From Chimonanthus salicifolius (Eukaryota; Streptophyta; Magnoliopsida; Laurales; Calycanthaceae), in NCBI GenBank assembly GCA_013350335.1, contig CM023536.1, positions 12,467,520 through 12,531,519 on the forward strand: 64,000 nt of DNA. Direction: 5' to 3'. Positions within the stretch are counted from its first letter, which is position 1; each line of letters opens with the position of its first letter. The notes under the pieces are model-generated. The model searched no databases, had not been told where the DNA came from, and worked only from the letters and a program-made list of their open reading frames with translations. Shown piece by piece: positions 44,305 through 56,045 of the stretch. The position numbers and the translations under genes are program-made.

Positions 44305-44480
44305 GATTTCACATGGGATAGCTCAGTCGATAACATTCCCCCTCAAGATGCAGAATAGTGCGAGTTCGAGTCCTCATAGTGTAATCCAGTGGTTATTCTG
44401 TGAGGGTGTTTGACGTGACGTGACGTGAATGAGGGTTTAGTAGAGCTGTGCCCGAAGTTCCCTCTCCATTGGAAAAAAAA
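44305..44480 (+). mobile_element. SINE family B, complete with target duplication
   Basis: A tRNA-like head GGGATAGCTCAGTCGATAAC (A box) and GAGTTCGAGTCCT (B box) is followed by a unique body and a poly(A) tail. A perfect 16-bp TSD AAGTCAATTTTGTAAA flanks it (44289-44304 and 44481-44496). The body includes three tandem TGACG words (GTGACGTGACGTGACG). Confidence 0.85.
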
Positions 44481-45067
44481 AAGTCAATTTTGTAAACTAG
44501 GAGCTTGAAGGCCTATTTTTCATCAACAATGAAAACCTTACATTAGGCTCTTTATCTTAATAAGATATCAATCATTCTCCCTCTTTGGCACTAAGAATAT
44601 GTTCCGAAGTTGGATAGGCATCCTATTTATAACCCAAGTGTGCATATATTCTTTGAGCATTCACTTGAGTATTCTGTGATTATTATTTCATTTTTGTTTA
44701 AAGCCATTACTTCTCAAAGTGACATTCCTACTTTCTTAGATTCAACTATTTGAGAGACCCCTGCAAGTGATCCCATTCTGAAATCGATATATCAAATGCT
44801 AATTTGAGTACCTTCTTTTAAAAAAAACAATGAGAAAAAACCCTTAAATTGTGTTCAATAATTCAATTTTAAAGAAAATATTAAAACATATTTTTGATAT
44901 TTATATTTCATGCATTTTAGCACTCTCTCTTCTATATATATGATCGTTAAATCTCTACTAAAACTAATCTTCAATAATACCATTATGCCAAATGTATTGG
45001 CTGAAACTACAACCTGATGAAGCTATATCAATAAAATATGTGTTATATGTTATTAACTTAGTTTTTT

Positions 45068-45240
45068 TTATGATCAAGGTGTTTAGATTTCTTAGAACAC
45101 CTAACTAATCTTCGTGACATGTGCAAGTTTCCTTGCTTACACACACTGAGTAACTCTACAAGAGAGTGACTATCTGGAGTGAAGTGCGAATTGAATTTGA
45201 GACTTCCATTTTGCAGCTTCAACCCCTTTGGATTACGTGA
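45068..45240 (-). mobile_element. SINE family A copy
   Basis: TTTATGATCAAGGTGTTTAG, CACCTAACTAATCTTCGTGA, TTACACACACTGAGTAACTC, GAATTGAATTTGAGACTTCC: complement of family A. Confidence 0.65.
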
Positions 45241-45357
45241 TAAACTTAATTGAGGAGAGAAAATGGAATTATCTCATTGAAATCAATATGATAGATTTGA
45301 CTTTATATCGTTTGTGTTCATACATAGTCTATTTTAATTTTTCATGTCACTTATTTA

Positions 45358-45530
45358 TTTTTTTTTAATTTACATGTGGGAAACCGCAGAAAACCCAGCA
45401 TAAAACCCTCACGGATGATACCCACTACCCTTAAGGTACATCAGGTTAGACCATGAAAGCTCGAACTTGGCACCTCCTGATTCTTGAGATGGAAGGTTAA
45501 CCGATTAAGCTAGCTATACCCATTATTTTC
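45358..45530 (-). mobile_element. SINE family B copy
   Basis: Complement reads GGGTATAGCTAGCTTAATCG, AAGTTCGAGCTTTC, GTGGGTATCATCCGTGAGGG, GGTTTTCTGCGGTTTCCCAC then a poly(A) tract. It is tRNA-like at the head. Confidence 0.7.
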
Positions 45531-46089
45531 ATAGTCCGAGATCAGTAACTAAGAAGAAATAAATTTTTGTATTCTCAAATTCGACAAGACATGGTTGTGA
45601 ATTCTCATTGTTATCACTATTTTCTTAGAATTTAATGTTAACTTTTACATTTCTTAGTTGAAGTTGATGATAAAGTCCATATCTTTTGGACTTCTCTGAC
45701 TACACGATAAAATATCTAATAATTATTTTGAGATCTAAGTTTCCTTTTATACAAATTAGAAATTCTTGTTGCTTGCCGACAACGCTAGACACACAGATGT
45801 GAAGCTAAGTTTTAACCTTCTTATATTTTTATCTTTTAAAGGTATTCTAAAAAAAATTGAGAATTTTTCAAGGATACACAATGGAGGTCCTATCTCACAT
45901 TGCTTTCAGTACATGGAATTATTGTGCATGCTTTAAACATTTCTTTTCCACATTTGTATATTGTATTATAATTCCATTTTGTTCTATAAACAAATAAATT
46001 TAAGTTGAGGTCTACTTCATTGTACATTTTGGTACACACAAAGAAATTACTTGACTCCGAATGAGAAAATTGAGTAGTGTCAAACTTAA

Positions 46090-46250
46090 ACTCCATGAGG
46101 TTGGTCAGACAGTCAAGAGTCTGTTTCAAAAAGTGAGGGTCTTATGTTCGATTCACGCTCAACTCCAAAGAACCGCTTCTTATAATTTTATCTGGTGTGT
46201 GTGGATTAAGAGGTTTTCAGATTGCTCTGAAAGATTAATCTGATGAGTAG
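46090..46250 (+). mobile_element. SINE family A copy
   Basis: TGAGGTTGGTCAGACAGTCA, TATGTTCGATTCACGCTCAA, AAGAACCGCTTCTTATAATT, GTGTGTGTGGATTAAGAGGT, GAAAGATTAATCTGATGAG. Confidence 0.7.
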
Positions 46251-47107
46251 TATCATACATAAGAGAGTTGCTATTTGTTTTAGAAGATAGTTGATTGTCA
46301 TATTCATCATGTACTATTATTTTTAGGAAATTCAATTTCATATATGAGAAAAGAAGTCCATTTTTGTAGGTTACTTTTTTAGGCCTCATGAAAAAATATA
46401 AAAAATAAAGAATGCGTAGTATAAACTACCCCACTTTTTGACCTGATTTGATTGTTAAGCAACTCACTCTCCCTCAAACTTGACTCACAATATGATCCAA
46501 ATATGCCTTGACTTGATCCTGATTCCAACATCCAACACAACTAAGTCCCATATTGAAATTTGAGGGTGTTTTGTATAGTATAACGATCTATTTAATAAAT
46601 GAGTTAAATTATTATTAATTTATTTAAATAAATGACGAATCAAAAGATTTGAGTCCTTAATCAACTTGAGTAATCTAAATTAACAATTTTATAGATATTT
46701 GGAGTGGTCTTCCTAAATTTGATGATGAAATATGTTTTAGACCATCATGGACATCCTGTAAAAAAATTAATGATTTATTGGTGATTTTAATTTATTACAA
46801 GTCCATTTTGAAGTATGCAGCCCCTACACTTTTATGGGAATTGTAGGGCCGACCTGCATAAATTCCACAACGACTTAAAGTGAAAAGATGGATTTTTGCA
46901 ATACTTTATTGATGATTTCTAATCATCTTTTTGAAGTGTGTAAAATAATAAAAAATGATTTCACAAGAAAGGCAAGGTTTTGATTTGATTAGACAATCGG
47001 TGGTTGGTTGGTAGGGGTCTATTTTTTAATATATTATTAAATATTTAAATATGATGTTATAAAAATTATTTTGACATAAGCAAATTAAAAGGAAATTTTT
47101 TTTTAGT
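46251..47107. other. No gene seen
   Basis: AT-rich DNA. 46440-46700 carries repeated ACTTGA / AACTTGAC words resembling old MITE sequence. No coding signal. Confidence 0.4.
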
Positions 47108-47245
47108 GATCGATGGTGTTCAGCCATCTCATTCGACTAATTCACGGAGAATACTCCAGAAGTTTTGGCTAAAAATTGATCTCAAGACCTTACTTTTTAA
47201 GCCAACATCTTTCTTCACTGGGAGGCCAACCCTTAAAGGTGAACT
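47108..47245 (-). mobile_element. SINE family A copy, diverged
   Basis: GATGGTGTTCAGCCATCTCA, TCGACTAATTCACGGAGAAT, ATTGATCTCAAGACCTTACT: complement of the family-A 3' half and head, with the middle shortened. Confidence 0.45.
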
Positions 47246-48301
47246 AATTGAAAGGATGTTTTCTTTTCATAATTTTTCCATAATGAAATCTCTAATTTCA
47301 TTTCCATAAAGTAGCTAAATTCCATTAGGGTTTCTCATGTTATTTTTTCTTTTCTGTTTTTTTTCATCTTCTATCTTCTTCCCAAACATGTTTAAACCAT
47401 GAACTTTGCAGAGACAAGTTTTTTAGCCATGGAAATTATTAAATGTAAGCTCATTTTACCTTTTGTGTTCATATGTTTGAGCTTTAAGAATTGGATTACA
47501 CCTTTTTCACCCATTTTAGAGGGTTTTGGAGAAACATAAGATATTGGAATTTGAAAAGAATTTATAGAATATTAAACCCTAAATTTGAAGTTTGAAATTA
47601 ATTTTTTCCAAGTATAAATCTACTAGCTTCTTTTTATTCATTTATTATTATTATTATTATTATTTAGTATGATTTTCCCTTACATGTCATGACTTCATTT
47701 TCTTCTTTATTACGTCATTTTATTTTTCATGAATTTTATAGTAAGTTTCGACATTTTAAATTACTGTATGATCCACAACAAAAATTTATCCAAGAAAAGA
47801 AATCAACTAAAAGTTTGGCCACTCATGTGAGTAAGCCAAAACTCAACACCCATTGGCCACTGCACCAAATTAAATTTTAAAAACATCATTTTAGCGTAGT
47901 TTATAGTCCACTCTTTAGTCAACTTTAAAGAAACAAAACAAAAGCTATGATAATAAATTATTAATTATTAGAAAACCCACTACTTGTATTAGTATATAAA
48001 GACAAACTTTAATGTTTAAATAATTTGCTCACCACGGTCATGCTGATTCTTGTATTCAAAATGAAAAATAAACAACTATTAAAAACCATAAAATTTCATT
48101 GATACACCACCAATTGGTCTTAAATGAAGTTACTTAATCATGGGTCAGATGTAGAATCTAACTCTAGCTGGCCCACATTAATTTAATTAAACTCACATTT
48201 CATGCTTCTTTTACCCCAACTCACTCTAAACACACCAACTCATTTTCATTTCGAGATAAGTAATTTGGATTAATATTAAATTGGATCACTGTTCAATTCA
48301 T
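47246..48301. other. No gene seen
   Basis: AT-rich DNA with a (TTA)n microsatellite at 47641-47665. Short open stretches are no better than chance. Confidence 0.4.
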
Positions 48302-48410
48302 ATAATTTTTTTTTGAATTTTCGTGTGAGAAATCTTGAAAAATCTAACGTAAAACCTTCACGGATGATACTCATTATCCTTAAGACACACCAGTTGAGAC
48401 CATGGGTCTT
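48302..48410 (-). mobile_element. SINE family B, truncated copy
   Basis: T-tract, TTCGTGTGAGAAATCTTG, TAAAACCTTCACGGATGATA, CTCATTATCCTTAAG: same order as 45358-45470, lacking the tRNA-like head. Confidence 0.6.
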
Positions 48411-48559
48411 TATACATTTTGTTGAATGCTTCAAACGAAATGTCATCAACAAAAATAGATCTTCATAACTAAAATCTAATCACTCAAAAGAGTTACGTCT
48501 CTAAATTTTAACAAATAAAGATTTAGAAAAGAAAATAAATTAGAATAATCTCTGATAAA

Positions 48560-48770
48560 AATTGGAGTCAATATGTTGCGTATCAGCCGCAGCGCATTGG
48601 TGTGTTGCGATAGGAGTCTAGACAGATGACAAATAGGTATATACAGGTACTGGACGAGTACATATCGACGTAAAATGGCCGATGTGTTGTGTTTCATAGA
48701 TACAAGTGTAGCAGTGTTATGTATGGACGCGGCATATTTTTTATCCTAAATTTGAATATGTAAAATTATA
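48560..48770. repeat. Dispersed repeat, copy 1 (pair with 51190-51400)
   Basis: GGTGTGTTGCGATAGGAGTC, GACAGATGACAAATAGGTAT and TGTAGCAGTGT...GGACG align in order with AGTGTGTTGCGCTGGGATTC, GGGTGACAGATAGATGTGG and TGTAGCGGCCT...GGACC at 51270-51375. Family unknown. Confidence 0.5.
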
Positions 48771-48903
48771 CAAAGTATATTAAAAATAATATTTTTAAAT
48801 GCAAACTGATTCCATATTTTAAATTAATTGAATTCTGATTCATTTCTATCTCAAATTACATGCATCTTTACTAGTATTTATCGTTCGGACTTATGTGTAG
48901 AAC

Positions 48904-49090
48904 CAGGGATAAAAAAAATGTTGGGGATATATCTCTTTTTTTTTTTTTTAGTCAAATCTCAGTTGATATCAACAAGATATCGATCGTATCAATTGAGATC
49001 TCATATGTACAGTTGATATATCTCATATCAATTGAGATATATCGAGTCCAAAATTTGAAATATCAGAGGCGATATTTCGGAAAAATAAGA
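48904..49090. mobile_element. Possible TATCGG-family MITE, diverged
   Basis: Begins CAGGGATAAAAAAAATG and contains GATATATCTC / TGATATATCTC / CAATTGAGAT and GGCGATATTTCGG palindromic words. The right terminus was not found. Confidence 0.35.
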
Positions 49091-49451
49091 GAGGTAAAGC
49101 AAGAGCTTGGGTGAGACAGATTTATACCCATATAAAGGAAAGAAGAGATTCCATGGTTGATGGATGGATTGGATTGATGCAACAGTGGGTAAAAGAGCAT
49201 TTGTCAAGGTTGATGAGTTGATGCAGAGTAAGAAAACTGAATCTACGTATTTTGTCTTGACGCAGAAAGAGTCGAGAGAGAGAGAAAGAGGGGGAGAGAG
49301 ATCGCTTTCAATGGCTTTTGGAGTAAAAGCAGCCAGCACCGTCTAGTCTTGTCTTCACCTATGGCAGTAGTATTATTAAAGTGAGGATTGAAAGGAATAT
49401 ATACATAAAAAAATTGTATCAGTTTGCCACCAAGTAAGACGTCACATGCAT

Positions 49452-49459
49452 TATAAATA
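49452..49459 (+). promoter_or_regulatory. Orphan TATA-box candidate
   Basis: GCATTATAAATAGAATATC is a good TATA box and is followed by a pyrimidine-rich stretch (49505-49580). No ORF follows. A GA-rich tract with a short ATG frame lies upstream at 49260-49346. It could be a remnant gene end or a non-coding promoter. Confidence 0.25.
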
Positions 49460-49794
49460 GAATATCTTGTCATAGTTGCAGAAACTTGCGTGTGGGGTCT
49501 CACTGCATTTCACCTTTCACCACTTACTACTCTTCTTGACTTCTGATCACTCTCTGTCTGTCTATTGCCACTTTCACCAACCTGGCTGCTTCAGATTTAA
49601 GAGTGGAATGTCTGTCTGAGTTACTTTGACCCACATTTCCATATGGACCAACCTTGGCCCATCAATATTGTTTCTTTTTTATTATTAAAATATAAAAAAT
49701 GGAAGAGAATTTGATTTGAAGTTGAACATTCACGTCCAGTGTTAAAATTGAATTAAAGTTTTATCCGCTGTCTAGAGCTTTATAAGTGTAATTC

Positions 49795-49935
49795 AATTAG
49801 TAATTTTTTTTTCAAAAAGTGATAGATATGAAGTTCAAATTCCTATCTTTTAATGTGGTGTACTCTAAGAACAGTGTGTATCATTCGTGGAATTTTATCT
49901 GAGTTTTCTCATACATAAATTAAAAAAAAAATATT
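49795..49935 (+). mobile_element. SINE family B copy, diverged
   Basis: TTCAATTAGTAATTTTTTTT, GAAGTTCAAATTCCTATC (B box), GTGTGTATCATTCGTGGAAT, GAGTTTTCTCATACATAAAT and poly(A), in family-B order. Confidence 0.55.
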
Positions 49936-51189
49936 ACGTATAATAAATGCTCTTGTCCATTCACATTCGGTGTTTTAAAATTAAATTGAACTATACGATT
50001 TGACTCCGTTGAACTTGACATAGTCTATAAGATGAATTAGTTTTTAAGATGGTTCAATTTATTATAAAAATATTATTTATTTATTTATTTTATTTTTCTA
50101 TTTTTCTCTTTCACTGAAAATATCATATTTTATTGTTTTCTATTATAGTATCATATCAGAGTTGCAACAAGATTTTCAATTTTTCTTATTTTTAGTAATT
50201 TATTTTAAATATAACAATGTATTATATCATTATGATGTTATATTAATATCACACAGTTTCACCAAACAGTTTAACATAATTAACCCAAAAGTCATATAAA
50301 ATGGTTTACTTAAAGGTTTAGTTTTTAAAACATTGTTCTAACTAGACATCATTCTCATTTTACTCTTCATTTTATAGTAACAAATTTTTAAAAAAATAAA
50401 AAGATAAAATAAAATATTATTAATTTATCGTGATAAAATGAATAGTAAAATAGAGATGGTTGATGCAGACATCGAATATGATTCGGCCCCGATTGAGGAT
50501 GAACCAACCCAATTAAACTGGGAGAAGGGTCCACCATGGATTGCCACATGAACCATCGTTCAAGGCATATAGTTTGGACTATGTCTTTGACTAATACTTT
50601 CGTGGATCAATTTTTGCCCACATTTTAGGGTTTCAATCTAAGATCAAAATGCCAATTGATATTTGAAAATATTGCTAAATCTTTGTTTAATTTTTTATTT
50701 GTGTGTGTAATAATTTTGGTATATGGGCCATATTATTCTTGGTATGAGATACGATATTGTCTTGTACAAACAAAAATATCAGTAGTTATATTTCAAATTA
50801 AAGCATAAAAAATGTCAATTTGTTGAAGATTTATATTTCAATATCAAAATTCAAAAGATGATAAAACTCAAGTTTTGTCCTCTCATGCACATGAATTTGG
50901 AATCATTTCAAAATAAGATATCCAATAGTCCTATTATATTTGTTTATAGTTCATTGATTTGTTCTTCAATCGTGTATGTGAATGTCCACCAATCAATGGA
51001 ACAGTAAGAAAATGAAATCGGGAATAAGAAAATAGAAGGATGAAGTATCCAATAAGAAATGATATTCAATGAAGTCTGACTCTTGCAAGAATGAAAAAAA
51101 AAAACACTAGCTCAACTTAATTTTTTGTTGCTGTTGAATAAATAGGATGGCTTCATAACTCAGCTTATCTAAATCAGTGTTATGTCTAT
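49936..51189. other. No gene seen
   Basis: AT-rich intergenic DNA; no coding, RNA or clear repeat structure recognised. Confidence 0.4.
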
Positions 51190-51400
51190 TTCACGTGTAG
51201 AAAATGCAATTGATATGTTGTATATTGGTCGTAACATAATGGAAAAATGAAGGCTAATACATATCAACCTCAATGGATCAGTGTGTTGCGCTGGGATTCG
51301 GATGGGTGACAGATAGATGTGGATGAATGCGTCAGCTCGCCGATATGGGTGTAGCGGCCTCCCGTATCGATGGACCGATTTTTTTACCCCACGTCTGAAT
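51190..51400. repeat. Dispersed repeat, copy 2 (pair with 48560-48770)
   Basis: Shares ordered blocks with 48560-48770 and ends close to a TATCGG-family MITE, as copy 1 does (48904), suggesting a composite unit. Confidence 0.5.
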
Positions 51401-51408
51401 GTTTAAAT

Positions 51409-51527
51409 CAGAGATTTAAATATCAGTATCGGCCAAGAAATTTCTCTCTCCTATTTTTTTTTTTAAACCACCTTTATCGGCCAATATCGACTATATATAT
51501 CAGATGCGGCCGAGATTTGTTTCCCTG
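51409..51527. mobile_element. hAT-like MITE, TATCGGCC family, short
   Basis: CAGAGATTTAAATATC...GTTTCCCTG with flanks GTTTAAAT (51401-51408) and ATTTAAAT (51528-51535), 7 of 8 matching. The interior has AGTATCGGCCAAGAAATTTC and GATGCGGCCGAGATTTG. Only 119 bp. Confidence 0.6.
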
Positions 51528-52677
51528 ATTTAAATGTTAACTAATTCAACTGAAATATATCTTCTAACTTAATTCAAGTCAACTCAATTCAAATTAATGC
51601 GACTCTAAAATTAAAAGTTTGGTCCAATTATACTCTTCTGCATTAAGTCAATAATATTTTTCTTTTTTATATTTTTGAAAAAATAAGTAATAATTTGATG
51701 ACTGATATAATTGCATATTGACCAATATGCAGAGATTTAAATCCTTGACTTGATCCTAATTCTAATTGGGACCTAACAAAACCAAAGCGTTAGGTAGAGC
51801 CTGATTCGAACTAAACCTTTACATTAATTTCCATCTCAATTTAGCCCAACCACAACTTGAATGAACACCAAATTTGCCAATTAGGTACAACCAGCCCAGG
51901 TTGGATCTTTCATGGCACAAAAGACTGTACTAATTGATCACTTACAATTACCTCAAGGAAAAAATAATAACAAATATTTAGATTACTAAAGGTTCATTTA
52001 TATTTATTATTATTATTATTAGTTATTGAGAATTATTGTGGGTGAAAAAGATTATCCATATGAATGATGTGATCGTATCATCATCGTTACTATAGCCATT
52101 ATCTCATCTATCTGAAGTCAGCACACAGAGTGATCAAATATTAAAAAAAAAAAAGAGAAAAAATTAATATTAGCCCGTTTGATTGACAAAGTTTTTTTAT
52201 TAAAAAAAAAACTTGCTACGCTTGCCTCAATTGTATTAGTCAAGTGAATTGTATAAACTATTACTTAGCCTTCTAATTCATTAATTCAAAATCATCGTTT
52301 AATCTAATAATCTCTTAATTGTTTAAAAGAATAACATGAAGACTACAATTTTTTTTTTTTAAGGAAATAACCACCTTGTACACCAAGTCAGATCCATTTT
52401 GCCCTTAGATGGGCCCGATTTGACCTCTAGTACTTTAGCACAATTCATTTTTTTTAAAAAAAAATCTTAACAAGGTGACGTTTTTTTTTATCTCCAATCA
52501 GATAAAACATTGTAGATGAAGGATGCTAATCTCATTTTCAAATTGGATTTCCATTCCTTGGAGCTAGAAATGGCAGAATCACCGTATATAATATTGGTTT
52601 TTTGTATAAGTGAAGTGGTGATATTACTTGAGGAGATTTCCATTAAAAAGAGATAATTAGTGGTAAAGATGCTTGTT

Positions 52678-52850
52678 TTAACCAACTAGGTTGGTTTCAC
52701 AGTCAAGAATCCGCTTAAGATGTGAGAAGTCTTGTGTTCAAGTCACTCTCAACATATAAGAGTCACTTCCCGTAGTTTTACTTGATATGTGTGGATAGAG
52801 ACGTTTGCAAAGACTCCAAAGATTAGGTCAAGTATCTCTAAGAGGTTGGG
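52678..52850 (+). mobile_element. SINE family A copy
   Basis: TAGGTTGGTTTCACAGTCAA, GTCTTGTGTTCAAGTCACTC, GAGTCACTTCCCGTAGTTTT, ATGTGTGGATAGAGACGTTT, CAAAGATTAGGTCAAGTATC. Confidence 0.7.
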
Positions 52851-53138
52851 TCTCAGAAAAAATATCATAGGAAGAGAAAAATCTATTCACTTTTATTTTA
52901 TTTTATTTATGACCGAATGTGTCTCAGCATCTCATCTGACTAATCATTCGAGACATTTGAAAACTTCTCAATCTACACATAAGGTAAAACTACGGGTAGG
53001 CCCGGCACTGGCCTCAGGCTAACTAGACCGCCGCGTAGGGCTCCCAATTAGATAGGCCCCCAAGTCAGGTTCAATTTTTAAGTTCTCACACTTCTTTTAT
53101 GTTATAAATTTATTTTAATGTTTATTTTACCAGTAAAT

Positions 53139-53310
53139 GGATTTGTGGTGCAATGGTAGCGTGTCTAATTTCAAATATGAAAGTTGTGNNNNNNNNNNNN
53201 NNNNNNNNNNNNNNNNNNNNNNNNNNNNNNNNNNNNNNNNNNNNNNNNNNNNNNNNNNNNNNNNNNNNNNNNNNNNNNNNNNNNNNNNAGTTCAATTCAC
53301 CCTAAATGAG
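53139..53310 (+). pseudogene. tRNA-Trp-like sequence spanning an N gap
   Basis: GGATTTGTGGTGCAATGGTA (A box), GCGTGTCTAATTTCAAAT and AAAGTTGTG follow plant cytosolic tRNA-Trp closely. After the gap, AGTTCAATTCACCCT supplies the T-arm (B box). The anticodon position reads TCA rather than CCA and the acceptor stem does not pair well, so it is a pseudo-tRNA within the hAT-like element, not a working gene. Confidence 0.55.
53189..53288. other. Assembly gap of 100 N
   Basis: Exactly 100 undetermined bases, the customary placeholder for a gap of unknown size. The sides appear to abut within the tRNA-like sequence, so little or nothing may be missing. Confidence 0.95.
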
Positions 53311-54085
53311 GAAATTTAGTGTTCATTGTAATATAGATGATTGAATGGAAAGAAAATTGATTTAAATTTGAATGACTATTTTGGACTAATTTAATTAGTA
53401 ATTTACATTTCAAAATCTGAAAAGAATAAATTTTAAATAGTACTTTGTTATAAATTTGATTATGATATTTTATTTGAATGTTTCACACTTTATAAATAAA
53501 AAATGTATGATGATTTATTTTCACGAGTAAATAAAATGCCCATCTTAAAAATTCGCCTAGGCCCCCTGAAATCTCAAGGCAAGCACTAACTACAGAAAAT
53601 GGCTAGAAATTGAAAGTGAATCGAACACAAGATCTTCACTTTCCGATATGGGTTCTTAGCCGTGACTTTCTAAATTTAAAGCTGTTCTTCAAAACAAACG
53701 AGTGCATAGTCCTGAGAAATCTTGCAAGAATACACTACTTAGAAAATTGGAACAGCTTCTTTAAGTTGGAATTACCCGATGGAACGATTCGAGAGTATCA
53801 CTTTGTGAAAGCCAGCATAAGGCTTTTAGCATATTTGAAGTTCAATCTTTAAATAGATTAGAAAAGTGTACGGGACAAGGCTATGTAAAGGGCAAATATT
53901 CATTATACAGTATAATGTTGAAAAAGACATTAACAGTATAGAAAATTAAAATCTTTATCTATTATATTTTAAAATGAATAGACCCGGTAATAGAATTTGT
54001 CTTACATAAATTTAAAAAACGATGCATGTGGACCTTAACCAAATAATCTGTTATGATCCAAGTTGGAATAAATAACAGTTCAACC

Positions 54086-54405
54086 CAGGGGTTTTAACAT
54101 CGGGGACGGCCGATATCTCGATATAGGCAATATTGGCAGATATCTTTCTTTTTTTTTTTTAAAATCTCGGTCATTTTTTTAATTAAAAAATAGAAAATGG
54201 CCTTTTTAATTAAATAATAAATTCTGAAAATAAAAGAATAAAATATCACCCATATCAGTCGATATTTCAAATATTGGCCAATATCCCCGATATCGTCCGA
54301 TAAAAATGTGGTGGGAAACACCAATTTTTTTTTAAAAAAAAATCACCGATATTATTACAGTACAGCAATATATAATATCATATCCGCCAATATTTATAAC
54401 CCTTG
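54086..54405. mobile_element. hAT-like MITE, TATCGGCC family, complete
   Basis: CAGGGGTTTTAACATCGG at the left, TATTTATAACCCTTG at the right. GTTCAACC occurs at 54078-54085 and again at 54405-54412, a 7-8-bp TSD. The interior contains GGACGGCCGATATCTCGATA and TATCCCCGATATCGTCCGAT. Confidence 0.75.
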
Positions 54406-55799
54406 TTCAACCTATTGTGTAAGGTCACCTAATTGTCATTGCAGAGTGAACAGTCATGGAAAAGAACTTTACATTGATTTATGAATCTAAAAACCACGAT
54501 AATGTAATGATTATAAGTATCATGACACTTTCAAAAAAAATTAAAACAATCCAATCAAACTTTAAATAATTTATTTTTAAGAAAATCATATTAACATTCT
54601 TGAAGTAAAACTTTCCAAAAATTAGGTATTGAGAGGAGCGTGCCTCAAATATATATAGAGCCATTGGTTTTTCCGTCCAAATGACGTAGTACTTTTGTCA
54701 ACTTCGCACCCTCCCTCACATACAACTATTTTACGTATTGTGTAGAGATACTTGCGAAACCTAATCTGATACCACGAAGAAAGCCATGTTAGAAATTGTT
54801 AAAATAAGCTCACTCTCTAAAGCTAGCCATGAAAAGAAAGTGCCTCAAGTACTATAGAGAGCTATTCGTTTTGAGTCAAAACATGGGGACTTTTTGTCCA
54901 CTTCACATTTTTATTTTATCAATAGTTCTATGATTAAAATCACTGAAATTTAGGTTTATATGATTACTGTAGGATAATTGTAATCATTATCCAACATATA
55001 TATTTACATCGACTAAATACAATGGTTATTTTTTCTTGGGACAATTTGATATGAACATAAAGTTCTATTAACGTAAGACAACCGTTATCAGATATTTATG
55101 GTTACGTGCCGCCTTGATGGTGTAGGTGTGTAATTTTTCTTTCTTTATTCTTTTGATGGGTCTATGTTAGAAGGGTGAAGGGCATCTATAGAAGCACATA
55201 TAATGTTAATTTCATTTAGATTTGTAATCTAAGTATTTTGAATGAGCATTGTTATATAATGATCATGATTATAAAGAAAACTATTATTTTTATATTTTAT
55301 TTTAAAACTAAATATCAATTCTAACTTAATATACAATATCATATGAAAATAGACAAATTTTCCTTTCGAAGTTCATTTATTCTCAAGTTGAGTCTTTTAA
55401 ATTCAAATGGGTTGAATAAAAACATAGACTCTAAATACACAAGTAATTCAATTGATCTAAACTTTTAAGACTAGACTAAATATCTTGAGTTTGACTCTTT
55501 TCGAAATTCCCTAAACAAAAATTTGTATTATAAATAAAAAAAAAAAAAGCACTCTTTGATGCAACCAATTTTCACCTCAATGATGCCACCCATAGATGAG
55601 ACTACATATTCCATCTCAATTGGGGCTCACATAGGTTTCACTAATACCCCCTTTACCTGTCGTTGGCTTTTTTTTTACCTCTATCAATTCCATCTTTATC
55701 CAATTTATTCTTTTCTAAGTTGACATCACCATTCAGTGTCATTTTTATCTTTAAACTTGGGCCTCCAAAAATCATTGTTTGGAGAAACCAATGAATCTT
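54406..55799. other. No gene seen
   Basis: AT-rich DNA. Two similar stretches, 54630-54740 and 54825-54915 (GCCTCAAATATATATAGAGCCATTGGTTTT / GCCTCAAGTACTATAGAGAGCTATTCGTTTT), form an old direct repeat of about 195-bp spacing. No coding signal. Confidence 0.4.
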
Positions 55800-56008
55800 A
55801 ATTTTTTTGTGAACTCCATTTCCGATACGAATCGTATCGGTAGATAGCGATACGAATTTTGAAACCGTATCATAATAGCCGATACATTTCATATCGGTTA
55901 ATATGTCGATATCTTGGTTGTATCATATCAGCTGATATCAGTCGTTTTGTTAAAAAAAAAAAAAAGAGGCGAGAAAAATATCAGCCGATACCAAATTTTA
56001 AACCCCTG
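55800..56008. mobile_element. hAT-like MITE, TATCGGCC family, right end clear
   Basis: ATCGTATCGGTAGATAGCGA, CATATCGGTTAATATGTCGA, TATCAGCTGATATCAG, a poly(A) run, TATCAGCCGATACC and AATTTTAAACCCCTG ending at 56008. The left terminus and TSD are not certain. Confidence 0.6.
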
Positions 56009-56045
56009 ATTCCCATACACACCCAACTGGTGCCTAGGTGAAACA

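Larger units (their letters stand above)
52996..53588 (-). mobile_element. hAT-like element (GGCCGGCC family), contains assembly gap
   Basis: Left TAGGCCCGGCACTGGCCTC; right GGCCCCCTGAAATCTCAAGG. The complement of the right part (CTTGAGATTTCAGGGGGCC, then TTTTTAAGATGGG) matches 3040-3075 of the complete copy. Interrupts a SINE. Near its left end it carries a tRNA-Trp-like sequence broken by the gap at 53189. Confidence 0.65.
52905..53670 (-). mobile_element. SINE family A copy split by a hAT-like element
   Basis: The first part (52908-52993: GTCTCAGCATCTCATCTGAC, CTCAATCTACACATAAGGTA, AAACTAC) and the second part (53589-53670: AACTACAGAAAATGGCTAG, GAATCGAACACAAGATC) are the two halves of one minus-strand SINE. 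They are separated by the GGCC-type hAT element. AACTAC is present at both edges. Confidence 0.65.

Noticed and set aside
44320..44390. GGGATAGCTCAGT...GAGTTCGAGTCCT considered as a tRNA gene
   Set aside because: It continues into a SINE body with poly(A) and a 16-bp target duplication; it is a SINE head.
49164..49346. Short frame in a GA-rich tract, possible gene start
   Set aside because: Only 60 residues, GA-repeat driven, no domain; retained only as an orphan promoter note downstream.
53610..53852. Open frame of 80 residues
   Set aside because: It begins in the tail of a split SINE and shows no domain or codon signal.
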